Assembly: GCF_024323335.1 (NCBI RefSeq)
Contig: NC_066584.1
Span: 420,833,819 to 420,897,818, forward strand
DNA length: 64,000 nt
Origin: Lathyrus oleraceus
Taxonomy: Eukaryota; Streptophyta; Magnoliopsida; Fabales; Fabaceae
Direction of reading: 5' to 3'
This document shows positions 1 through 10,689 of the stretch, piece by piece. Within the stretch, counting starts at the first letter, position 1. Each line of letters opens with the position of its first letter. Position numbers and translations under genes: made by a program. The notes beneath the pieces were generated by a model. The model was not told where the DNA came from and ran no database searches. It saw only the letters and a program-made list of their open reading frames with translations.

Positions 1-1914
1 TATGACATTGAGTATCGAGCTCAGAAAGCTATTAAAGGTAGTATCTTGGCTCACCACTTGGCACATCAACTAATTGAGGAATATCAGTCTGTTCAGTATG
101 ACTTCCCAGATGAGGAGATTTTGTATTTGAAGATGAAATATTGCGATGAGCCTACGCTCGATGAAGGGCCAGAGCCTGGTTCCCAATGGGGTATGGTGTT
201 CGATGGCGCTGTTAATCAGTATGGAAATGGTATTGGGGCAGTGATTATTACTCCTCAGGGCACACATTTTCCTTTTACAGCAAGGCTAACTTTCAAATGC
301 ACGAATAATATGGCGGAGTATGAGGCTTGTATTATGGGTTTAGAAGAGTGTATTGATTTTAGGATCAAGCATCTTGATGTTTATGGTGATTCGGCCCTTG
401 TTGTTAATCAGATAAAGGGTGAATGGGAGACGAATCAGCCTGGCCTCATCCCATATAGAGATTATGCGAGGAGGATTTCAACTTTCTTTACTGAGGTTGA
501 CTTTCATCATATTCCTCGAGATGAGAATCAGATGGCAGATGCGCTTGCTACACTTGCTCCGATGATTGTGGTAAAATACTGGAATGAAGATTCCAACATC
601 ACTGTGATGCGCTTGGATAGACCAGCTCATGTATTTGCAGTTGAAGAAGTGAAAGACGGTAAGCCATGGTATTATGACATCAAGTGCTTTCTCCAAAGTC
701 AGATTTACCCGCCCGGGGCATCAGTTAAAGACAAGAAGACTTTGAGGAGATTATCTGACAGTTTCTACCTCAATGGCGATGTGCTTTATAAGAGGAATTT
801 TGACATGGTTCTGCTCAGTTGCGTGCATTGAAATGAAGCAGACCTGTTGATGACTGAAGTCCATGAGGGTTCATTTGGTACTCATTCTAATGGACATGCC
901 ATGGCAAAGACGATGTTGAGAGCAGGCTACTATTGGCTGACAATGGAGTCTGACTACTGCAAATATGTGAAGAAATGCCACAAGTGTCAGATTTATGCGG
1001 ATAAGATTCATATTCCCCCGACACTTCTGAATGTTATTTCCTCACCATGTCCTTTCTCCATGTGGGGAATTGACATGATTGGCATGATAGAGCCAAAGGC
1101 GTCAAATGGTCACCGTTTTATTCTCGTAGCTATTGATTACTTCACCAAGTGGGTTGAAGCGGCATCATATGCGAATGTGACCAGGTAGGTGGTTGTGAAG
1201 TTTATCAAGAACCAACTCATATGCTGTTATGGTGTGCCAGATAAGATCATTACTAGTAATGGATCTAACCTGAACAACAAGATGATGAAAGAGCTGTGTA
1301 GCGAGTTCAAGATTGCACATCATAATTCTTCTCCCTATAGACCCAAGATGAATGGGGCTGTTGAAGCTGCTAACAAGAACATCAAGAAGTTTATCCAGAA
1401 GATGGTTGTTACGTACAAAGATTGGCATGAGATGCTGCCATTTGCCTTGCATGGCTATCGTACATATGTCCGCACTTCAACAGGGGCAACCCCTTTCTCT
1501 CTTGTATACGGTATAGAGGTTGTGCTCCCCGTGGAGGTTGAGATCCCATCAATGAGAGTCTTGATGGAAGCCAAGTTGACTGAGGCTGAATGGGTTCAGA
1601 GTCGTTATGACCAACTAAATTTGATTGAAGAGAAGAGATTAACTGCCATGTGCCATGGCCAGTTATATCAGCAAAGGATGAAGAAAGCCTTTGATAAGAA
1701 GGTCAAGCCTCGTATGTTCCGAGAAGGTGACCTCGTGCTCAAGAAAGTTTTGTCTTTTGCGCCCGATTCTAGGGGCAAGTGGACTCCAAACTATGAAGGT
1801 CCATATGTTGTTAAGAGAGCCTTTTCAGGCGGTGCTTTGATACTTATAACTATGGATGGGGAGGATTTCACTCGTTTTGTGAATTCAGATGTAGTCAAGA
1901 AATACTTCGCCTAA
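1..1914 (+). pseudogene. Ogre A pol 3' part: RNase H tail, archaeal-type RNase H, integrase (broken)
   Basis: Residues counted from base 1. The frame is open from base 1; residues 1-25 are the end of the RT-linked RNase H. The second, archaeal-type RNase H keeps D68 (FDGAVN), E106 (NMAEYEA), D130 (YGDSAL) and D180 (MADALA), so its catalytic set is complete. Next come the integrase zinc-binding domain (VHEGSFGTHSNGH, then CKYVKKCHKC) and the DDE core: Asp at 1072-1074 (GIDMIG) and Glu at 1363-1365 (AVEAAN), but the middle Asp is Ser at 1255-1257 (ITSNGS). Two nonsense codons break the frame: TGA 829-831 where Ogre C has Arg, and TAG 1186-1188 where Ogre C has Gln. The reading frame ends at TAA 1912-1914. 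It is a dead copy of an enzyme that would copy and integrate the element. Confidence 0.92.
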
Positions 1915-1940
1915 AATAAAAACAGAATAGCTCGCTAAGT

Positions 1941-2010
1941 TGAAAACCCGAAAGGGCGACTTAGGCAAAAATGAGCGTCTCGGTGGATTGAAAACCCGAA
2001 AGGGCGGTCC
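1941..2010 (+). repeat. Two-unit repeat just after Ogre pol stop
   Basis: The words TTGAAAACCCGAAAGGGCG occur twice about 50 bp apart, each followed by a TTAGG or CCAGG-like end. The same arrangement follows the pol stop of Ogre C, so it is an inherited part of the 3' UTR. ACCCGAAAGGG can form a short stem (CCC/GGG). Confidence 0.6.
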
Positions 2011-3249
2011 AGGAAAAAGTTAGAGACATAAAAAATGATATATATATCCCGCTAGATTGAGTCCCTCACCCCGGGGAAATCTAGGCAAAATTAGGGATTT
2101 GGCAAGTAACTGCATCCTGACAAGACTTTGTTCTACAACCATCTTCTGTCAAAGATTCTCGCTCAGTCATCGTCAACTGAAGCCTCAAATACATTGGATT
2201 CAGAGTTTGTGGAGAAATGGTCATTATGTTCAATGTAGCCCTTTTTCCAATATATATCAACAATTTCAAATTTGTAAAGATCCATGGAGTCTCGCCATTT
2301 GCGGACTACCATTCTATCAAATAAATTTGAGCCTTTATCCAATTCTTTGCACTCTTATTTGTTTCTGCTTAACAAATGTTTGCATGTTTTAAATTGATAA
2401 ATATCATTGTTTTAAACAAATAAAGTTTTTATAAACTGTTTTTTAAACAAAGTGAACATTCACAATGACTAAAAGGATAAATGGAATGTCTTCAGCGCTC
2501 TCCCAAGGATAGTACGATCTCCAAAAGGGTAAGACATTTGTTCATATTCCTGGCATGTTTGTATCCTCTCCATCATCTTTCAGGTTGTCTCCCCAGCGAG
2601 CGCAGAGAAGGGTGATACATCATCAAATCCCCAGAGAGTCTGAAACTTTGGCCTTGATCTTTTTAGAGATGTATATACCTCTATCTCAAACAATCCTCAA
2701 CTCCTCAGAGAGTCTGAGTCTAGCATTTGTGTTTTATCAACTATATGGTTGTCATCCCTTGTGTGGACTGACCTAAAATCCCTTATAGGTTGATAAAAGT
2801 ATATATGCTATCTATTATTGAGGAAGTTGGTTTTCCCCCAGCGTAAATGGAAATCTCTAGCAAAGTGAGCAGGAATTCCCAGCATGAATAGAAATCCTCG
2901 GCAGAGTAGGCATGTGTTCCCGGCAAAGCTATTTTTCAAATATCCCCTCAGCAGTATTTGCCTAGAGCAGTTGGTGAAGAGTTTATTCCCCTTTTCATCC
3001 CTAGCATGGCGCGTGTTGATGGAAAATTCAGCCAAGACAGTTCCTCCGGAGGTACTCGTATTTATCCCCAGCAGGTTGGTTTAAAGTCTCTCCCCAGCAA
3101 GTTTGCCTACAACTCACTCCCCGGTAGGGTTGCTCACAACAGATTATCCCCAGTTGGATCGCCTACCGTCTTTCCCTAGTAGAGTTTCCTGATCAAAACC
3201 TGGTAACCTGGTATTTGCATTCCCCTACTTATTATAAAGTTTCCTCTAA

Positions 3250-3960
3250 GTGGAGCTGGTGGTGAAGATGTTTGTTTCCTTCCTCAGCGGAGCAATTGGT
3301 TCTCTTTCCTCTTAGCAGAGATGTCTCTCCAGTAGATAAGAGGGAGTTGTTTTGATTGTTGAAACTTCTGTTTGGTGGTTGTTCCCCACAAAGTTTCATA
3401 TCTTTCCTTGATAAGTTCCCCAGTATAGTTTCTTCTACGGTGGATCTTATCCGTGTTGAGCTCCCCAGTAGAGTTTCCTCTATGATGGATCTTTTGTCTG
3501 TTCAGCAGCGAACCCCTGGCGGTGACTATGTATGTTCCCCAGTTGACGTTGCTTGATCCTAGTTTGACATTGGTATCCCCTCCAAGTGGAAGACGTTTCC
3601 CAGTGTTGAGGAATTTTGAGGAAGATGCGTTGTTTCCTTCCCCAGCAGAGCAATTTGTTCCTTCTCTCGGTAGTAGAGATATCTCTTCAGCAGTTAGAAT
3701 GGAAGGCTTGATTGATGAGTCTGTTTGGTGGTTGTTCCCCATAGAATTTGTCATTATCCCCTGATAAGATCCCCGTTAGATTTCTTCTATGACAGATCTT
3801 ATTGATATCTCTGCAGGTTCCCCAACTGAGACATTGCCCATCCCCGACAGTTGATAGTTGTGGCCTTTGTTCATCCCCTGCAGTGGTCTTTGTCCCCAGC
3901 GGTGATTGGTGTCTCCTGGTATTTGATGCTCCCCACCAGATTGGATTTCTCCTGTGGGCC
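3250..3960 (+). repeat. Diverged tandem duplication, period about 355 bp
   Basis: The blocks near 3264 and 3622 share GTTTCCTTCC and GCAGAGCAAT-like words. CTGTTTGGTGGTTGTTCCCC recurs at about 3368 and 3721, and ATGGATCTT-like ends recur downstream. Copies are clearly diverged, so the duplication is old. Confidence 0.6.
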
Positions 3961-4243
3961 TGGCCTTTCTCTTTTGAGATGTTATACTAGATGTCCGTCC
4001 ATTGATTCTCGGGCCTGTTTGTGTTAGATTTGTCTATTTGTCAGCATTAATCATACATAAACCACTCATATACATGCATAATTATAGCATTCAGATATTC
4101 ATGTTGCATTTTTTGCCATATATCTTTGCTTGTTATCTCTTGCTAGTGGTGAAATGTTCTTTCCTAAGAAAATGTTTGTGTCTGATCTCTCCATATAGAG
4201 TCAGCCCCTATAGGCAGAAAGTGTCTATCTTTCCCTCTATATT

Positions 4244-4259
4244 CCCCCCCCCCCCCCCC
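4244..4259 (+). repeat. Poly-C run, 16 bases
   Basis: An uninterrupted C homopolymer in the Ogre A 3' UTR. It may be a true mononucleotide expansion; exact length is uncertain because homopolymers are error-prone in sequencing. Confidence 0.8.
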
Positions 4260-4499
4260 TTGAGTTATTTCCTCGTGGATGATTATTGTTTCAGTTTCCT
4301 CCCCAAATATGTATTGGTATGGAATTACTCCCCTGAGTTATATCCTCATTGGGTTGAGTCTTGTTTCATTGTGTCTCTTTAGTTTGTTCCTAGATTGACT
4401 CCTATCTCGTTATTCCCCTGCAGTTCCCTGTGGTTTAGTTGTTCAAATTGCTCAGTAACTAGTAATTGTTCATCTTTCCCCAATGGATCTTGTGGCCTT

Positions 4500-5275
4500 C
4501 TACCCAGTAACCGGTAGATGTAATCCCCTCTTTGTTGGTTATCTTTATCCAATATTCGGTATTGATATTCCTTCATTTTTTGAGTATAACACCAAGTAAC
4601 CGGTGATATATCTCTTGGATGATTGCTTTTGTCAAGCAATTTATCCCCCGTCGAGTCATCTTTCATTTACCCTTGTTTGTTAATGATTGTTTCTCCTTTG
4701 GATTGGTCATCATTTTATACCCAGTAACCGGTATCCCGATGTCCTTTCTTTTCGGTCGATTCATCCTTTATTAACCCAGTAACCGGTTGTGGATAATCTT
4801 CCATGTGAGTATGTTATCTATGTTCTGACGGTAATAGATAGTATATCTCATGCGCTCTTCAGTCGAAGTCTTTTTCTTCCCCAGTCGAGTAAGATTCGTA
4901 TTTCCTCGTGGAATCGAATGCCCATCCTGTAAATTGAGTTTGCTTTTTTCAGCCCTCCTTTTCGGATGATGAGTGTCTTGGATATGTTCCCAATTCACGC
5001 CTGGTTGGTCACCTATTATATGCCCAGTAACCAGTATCCCTGGTGTTCCTTCCTTCTGCTCCCTATTATGACTTTTGTCCCCTGTGGAGTCAGATCTTCC
5101 TGAGTTGAAATATGCCTTTTAGATCTTCCTCAGATGTTCGGATGATTGATATCTCTCACCCTTATACCGGTCTTAGATATTCTTTCTCCCTGAGCATGTT
5201 TGTTCTCTCACCCTTATACCAGTATTTTGGATGACATGTCTCCTTTTGAGTATTACCCAGTAATCGGTAATATCT
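4500..5275 (+). repeat. Dispersed CAGTAACCGGT-like motif series
   Basis: About eight copies of CAGTAACCGGT or close variants (near 4505, 4592, 4720, 4774, 5022, 5155, 5212, 5257), with ACCGGT as a palindromic core. The same words occur in the 3' UTRs of Ogre B and C (for example 10911-10924, 20869-20882), where they alternate with another repeat. Confidence 0.65.
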
Positions 5276-5715
5276 CGTTGTTTTCTTCCTCAGCTGAATC
5301 CCTTATGGGATATTTCCCCATCTGAGTCCGGATTTTTTTCTGAGGTGTCCTTTGCGGATAGTTTGCTGTATTGGCATATTCCTCAATACATGCGTCTTTG
5401 CGTCAGCTCGAGTCTTTCCATTGATTTATTTCAAGGGAATCCTTTCGTGTCTCCCAGCAAGTATTTAAGTCGTGACCTGCTCACGCATTTTTACCTTTAT
5501 TTCTCCCAAGAGTCTCTGTCCCCCTAGTGAGTGTATTACTCCTATGGACTTTCAGTCTTTCTCTGATTTCTTTTTCCTTTGTGGTCATATGTCCCCACAG
5601 AGTATTAACTTTTGCATACATACATCTGCATCATGAGGTCTCTTAGGGATAAAAATTTGTCTCTTTGTTATTATTAAAGCCCATTCTACCTCGTCGAGAC
5701 GAATATTTTAACCTT

Positions 5716-5728
5716 AAATAGGGGCATC
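5716..5728 (+). promoter_or_regulatory. Polypurine tract of Ogre A
   Basis: AAATAGGGGCATC sits directly before the LTR start TGTAAGACCC. The equivalent AAATAGGGGCAGC precedes the LTRs of Ogre B and C. In LTR retrotransposons this site primes plus-strand DNA synthesis. Confidence 0.85.
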
Positions 5729-8700
5729 TGTAAGACCCTAATTTTGACCCTAATATCCCTCATGGCATCATATCATTGCTCATTGCATTGCCTCAAGGAT
5801 CATAGCATCTTGGCTCCTTAACCCTTGGGTTGAGACTTGTGTGAGTTGGTTTGAGACCACCAAGCATGCTTGAATTTTATATTATTTCTTTTCTTATTTT
5901 GTTTACTGACCAAAAGCACAAAAATATGTCACTAACTTTGTTTGTTTTGAAGCTCAAGCAATCATGAGATCCATTGCTCCTAGGAGGCTCCTATGCTCCT
6001 TTAAATGGCCAGATGAAGATGAAAGCAAGCATGAAAATGGTTCCTAAAGCTCTCAGTCATCATATATGTCTCCCAAGTATATCAATTTGTCAATTTGATC
6101 AAGATAAACCAAAGGGCTTGAGGATTGTTTCCCAAGGAAACCCTAATTCAATTGTGCATTGACTATGCCTTGCTCATGAAGCAACCTCAACCTATGATCA
6201 AATTCAATCAAGGGAAGTTCTTTAATTCATCACTTTATTCATATATGAGCCTATGTGAGTATCCTCAATCATTCATTCATCAATATTTGAGATTTGGCTT
6301 TGAGGAGTTGACCAGTCAAGTCATCTAACCAATCTGAGATCCACTGAGACCTAACTTTTGATGTGTTTGTCAAATGAAGATGACCCTAAGATAAAATATG
6401 TTCTGAGGAACCATATGAACAACTTTCATGTTCATCAAAAATCCATTTTAAACTTGTAAGATCATCATTGATTTCAAAACATTATAGGTCATTTTGACTG
6501 AAACCCTAATTTTGGGTCAACTTCCCAAGGATCTAACTTCTTCATTTTTTATGATTTTGAGGTGACACCAATTCCATTGGAAAGCTTAATATATATAATT
6601 CAATTGTTATGTTGGACAAAATTTCATAATCCTAAAATAAACACATGTGATAATACAAAACATTATAGGTCACTTTGGACCAAAGCCATTGAATCTTGAA
6701 AAAGTCCAACTTCAAGTGCCCATAACTTTCTCATCAAAAATCCAAATGATGTAAAATTTAAGTCTAAATTTATCATCTTGAAAAGATCTACAACGTTTAT
6801 ATTGGAGGTTTTTCCATTTGAGTCTTGTATCTTTGAAACAGAAGGGCTTGAAGTTGGTTACTTTTGGCAAATTTTTCAAAGACATGTTTTGTACATCAAA
6901 CTTCAAGGTCAGTTTTCATAATTTTTCAAACTCCAAATGGATTTTTGCCCAACATAACTTTTGATCCTTATGTCAAGACCTTTCCAACCATTACTCACAT
7001 GCCTATGTTTGGATTTTCCATGAGGGACTTTCAAAGAGGGGAACATTTGTGACCAAATATGCAATTCAATTGGAATCTTCGTGCACAAGCAAACACAAGG
7101 CAAATTACACGTCCATTTCCATTTGGTATGGTATCAGCTTGCATTTCCAATTGATTTTGGGCCTCACATGCGTTTGTATAGGCCCATGCATGGAGGACCC
7201 AATGATCATGCACACGAGTTCTTCACCTCATTGCTTGCATTTCAGCTATAAATACAATGCTTGGCTCATTCAAATTTCAACCTTAAGGCTACCTGAAACT
7301 CTGCAGAAGTGGAAACCCGGCCATTACCAAAGGAATTCTGATTTTTTTCCTCAATTCAAGCTTGAATTTCAACAAAATCAGTTGATCTTCAAGACTTATT
7401 CCTTAGCCTTGCACTCATATCACATCTCAATATCAAATTGCAAGCAAAAGTTGGAAGGAATCGTGTTGATCAAAGCTACTCTTCAAAGGTTTATTGCTCA
7501 ACTGTTTTGATCTGAATCTCATCATATAATGTGAATTGCTTGTGTTCAAATGGTTTTCTGAAGTCCTCGTGCAAGAGGCAAGCTAGTGGTGGCTTTGATT
7601 TCATGTTTTGTGAAGTTTCAGTTTGCATACCTGGATTTTCAAGCTCAGATTTCTCATTCAATAGAGATCTTGAGAGAAATCCAAGGTTACAGGGGTGATG
7701 TACATCACCCCAGCTTCATTTTGGTATAAGGCTCGTGCATTTTGGTGGAGGTTTGAAAACCTGCAACTGGTGGCCGGAATCAGTTGGTCCACCGGAGAAG
7801 ACAGTGGTTTCCACCACTGTCCCCACGTGGATGCCTTGTGTCCATTGGATCTCACATGCACGATCTAATCCCGGCCTTTGTTTCTTATGACTTTTTTTAA
7901 TTCATGGTGTGATGCATTTGACTGGGGACCATGGTACGCACGCGCTTCTGGACCATTAGATGTGTCCATGTCAATTAATGAGTTCCATCCAGCGCTCCCT
8001 GATTTTTCATATTTTTCTAATTTCTGCTTTATTTTCTTTTATTCCATTTATTTTCAAAAATTCATAAATATTTTATTTGGAATCACAAAAATATGAGACC
8101 AACACTAAAACTTTTCTTGAAAAATCTAGTTTCATAATCTGATTTTTAATTATTTTTGTGGTTCTATTTAATATTTTTTGTGAATTATTTTGTTTTTAAT
8201 AGTTTTTAATTCATTTTAAATACTTTTTGATATCTAAAAATTCCAAAAATATTTTCTTAACACATATGGATCATGATAAGTCTATGAAAAATATTCTCAT
8301 CAATTTCTTAATTGATTTGAGATTTATTTGAGATTTTAGTCCATTTGTGTTATTTTTCTTCATTTTTAATTGTTTTAAAATAGTTTCTGTTTTCAAAAAA
8401 TATTGAGAAAATTCTTCAAACCTTGTTCGACCATGTTAGACTTATGATGATTCAATTGGACTTATTCAAATTGATTTGAATTGAATTTGAATTTTGACCA
8501 TATTTTGTTCATTTTATTTTATGTCTTATTTTAATTAAAAAAAATACCAAAAATATGTTTGACTTTGTTGACCTCTAAGCTCCATTTCTCTTCTGTTTTA
8601 CATTTGTTGATGATGATTTCGTTCACATTTGATCATTGTGTTTTGATTATGTCATTTGAATTCTTCTTTATCCATTTCATTTCATCTTCATCTTCTTCTT

Positions 8701-10580
8701 CTTTTTCTTTTGGCCAATGAGTTAATGATTTGTGGTTAGCCATGACATATGAGAGGCTTAACCTTCTTTGATCCAAATCAAACTCAACTTGATCAAAGAT
8801 CAAGTGAGTTGCTTTGTATCCAAGATAGGTTGCTTCTTGGTCAAGCAAAAAACCTAAAATCCATACAAGGCATTTCTTCTTTTCTTTTGGCATGGCAAGT
8901 TGTAGGAGCTTGGCTTACTAATCATGATCTCTAACTTGTGTTTATTTGCCTATAGTTTTATTGACCGGCCTTAGATAGGTGTGACTACTACATTAGTCCA
9001 CTTACGATTGCTTAACATAGCGCTACATTGTCTTATGACACACTAACATTAACCACTAACTATTAACTTTAATTTCAAGCAATTAATTCTTGCAATTTAC
9101 GTTAATGCAATTTACTTTCTTGCTCATTTATTCAATTTATGTTTATGTCATTTTCCTTTTGCTCACTTGAGCTCATTATTGTGAATAAATATATTATGGC
9201 TTTGTGCCTGTTTTGTGATTGTTTGTGTGAACCCAATGCAAAAAGGAGAAAGGACTTAGAATTAGGACCTTACTTATGCTTAATGGAGTTCAAGAGCAAC
9301 TAGGCCTCATGCCTTTAGAATGATAAATTTGTTGAAGAGCAACTAGGCATCATGCCTTTAAAATGCTTAATCTCAAAGTTGACTTGAAAGGACCCCTAAT
9401 CTAAACTCACTCTTTGTCCATTCCTCTTATTGCCTTGTGAACTTTTTGATTGTTTGTTCTTGTGTGATAGGGATTCCAAACTTGAGATGGTAAGAAGGAC
9501 CATTGTCAAGAATAACCAAGTTAAGAGAGACAAGCCAAATGGAGATCCTAGGAGCTTGATTGAATATTTGTTTGATTGCTTGAGTTAATTGATAAGTCCA
9601 AAGGAAAGGAGCATCTTGAATCATCTTTATGATCTCAAGAAAGGAACTCCAAGGGTTTTATCTCTTCTCTCATCTTTGCATGTTTAGGACTAGCCCTTCT
9701 CTTCTTCTCTCTACTCTAACCCAAGCCAAACTCATTTTGTGCAAACATTGACATTGTTTTCAAATTAGAAACCTAGGCCTTATGCCTTTGATTTTTTCAA
9801 ACTCTTTTCATCAATACTTATCTTGAATGAACCTTAAGTCAACTTTGACTTCATTTTGTGAATACTTCTAATTTGTAAATATAACTCACTTCAAGTGATT
9901 TTTGTGGTTCCAATGGCCACCTTTGTTAAAAACTTTTCATAAACATTAGCCATAGGTTTGAGTTATCATAGTGGTTGATGTAAACCTCACCTCATCCTTA
10001 GTGATTGGACTATAAGTCTTCCATACTTATTATAGGGTGGATCCCTCACTAGTATGTTGAAGCTCTCCTCACATGGTGAATTGTTGGTTTAGGTTGATTT
10101 TTCTCCCTTTGATAACAAAAGACCTTAAGGATTTTGATCAAATCAATTCAACAACTTTATTTTGAGATTTTTACCCCGAACTACGAGGTTTTGATCCTAC
10201 CTTTGTGATGGTACGTAGGCAATGGGTTTATCCATTCAAACAACAAAATTGTAAATAATATGTATATTCTTTTCTCATCTCCCCAATCTTGTTTGCACAA
10301 ATCTTTTCACAAATACCAACCTACAATACACTTTGCAAAAAGGGCTCCCTTAGAGTATTAAGGATGTTTTGGGTGCTTAAAACCTTCCCATCTCATAACC
10401 AACCCCCTTACCTAGATCTATGACATTTTTATTAGTTTTTGATTTGATAAAACTTCTTACTTGGTTTTTGTTCGCTTTTTAACCTTTCCTTTGGATAAAT
10501 AGAAGTGCGGTGGCGACTCGAATTGTATGCTTACTTTTGATTTAGTCAATAATTCTAAAGGTAACGAATACCCCGCTACA
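5729..10580 (+). mobile_element. Ogre A 3' LTR (4852 bp)
   Basis: Starts TGTAAGACCC right after the polypurine tract and ends ATACCCCGCTACA; TG...CA ends are intact. The solo LTR at 22596-27481 has the same ends and similar sequence throughout, which fixes both borders. It holds a TATA box (7247-7254), the twice-used word CATTATAGGTCA about 181 bp apart (6480, 6661), and a conserved ACTACGAGGTTTTGATC/GGTACGTAGGCA block near 10180-10220. ORFs inside it (for example 153 codons at 7049) have no domain and are taken as chance. Confidence 0.92.
7247..7254 (+). promoter_or_regulatory. Predicted TATA box of Ogre A LTR
   Basis: TATAAATA preceded by CAGC; the same sequence stands at the same place in the solo LTR (24115-24122), and a near match in LTRs B and C. 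Conservation across LTRs supports it as the retrotransposon promoter. Confidence 0.65.
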
Positions 10581-10689
10581 CCCAGTAGCTGGTAATATTC
10601 TTCTCAATTTGCAAGTATTTCACCTTTTTCCCAATACTCGATAAAAGTAACCCTTTGTCTCCCCGACGGATTCGTTTTCACGTCACCTA

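Larger units (their letters stand above)
1915..5728 (+). other. Ogre A 3' untranslated region
   Basis: There is no credible gene in this 3.8-kb stretch between the pol stop and the polypurine tract. It begins with two units of a GAAAACCCGAAAGGGCG motif (about 1941-2010), shared with Ogre C at 19110-19190. It then becomes rich in short CCCCAG- and TTTCC-containing segments, contains a diverged duplication (about 3250-3960), a 16-base C run (4244-4259) and a series of CAGTAACCGGT-like motifs (about 4500-5270). Long, fast-changing 3' UTRs with tandem repeats are known for Ogre elements. ORFs here, including a 156-codon one on the minus strand, have no recognisable domains. Confidence 0.8.
1..10580 (+). 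mobile_element. Ogre A: Ty3/gypsy (Tat/Ogre) LTR retrotransposon, right-hand part
   Basis: The window opens inside pol and runs through archaeal-type RNase H, integrase, a 3.8-kb 3' UTR, a polypurine tract and a 4852-bp 3' LTR. An RNase H just before integrase, multi-kilobase LTRs and a long repetitive 3' UTR are hallmarks of the Tat/Ogre clade in legumes. The 5' LTR and gag lie outside the window. Sequence resumes at 10581 inside a different Ogre 3' UTR at a point that is continuous in the related copy near 20530, so A appears nested in Ogre B. Pol carries two stop codons, so this copy is not autonomous. Confidence 0.9.

Noticed and set aside
3284..3754. 156-codon minus-strand ORF in the Ogre A 3' UTR
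   Set aside because: Overlaps the diverged repeat; composition reflects the reverse of CCCCAG/TTTCC text, and no domain is visible.
7049..7510. 153-codon ORF in LTR A
   Set aside because: Lies inside an LTR that has a solo relative without the same open frame; low-complexity composition and no motif.
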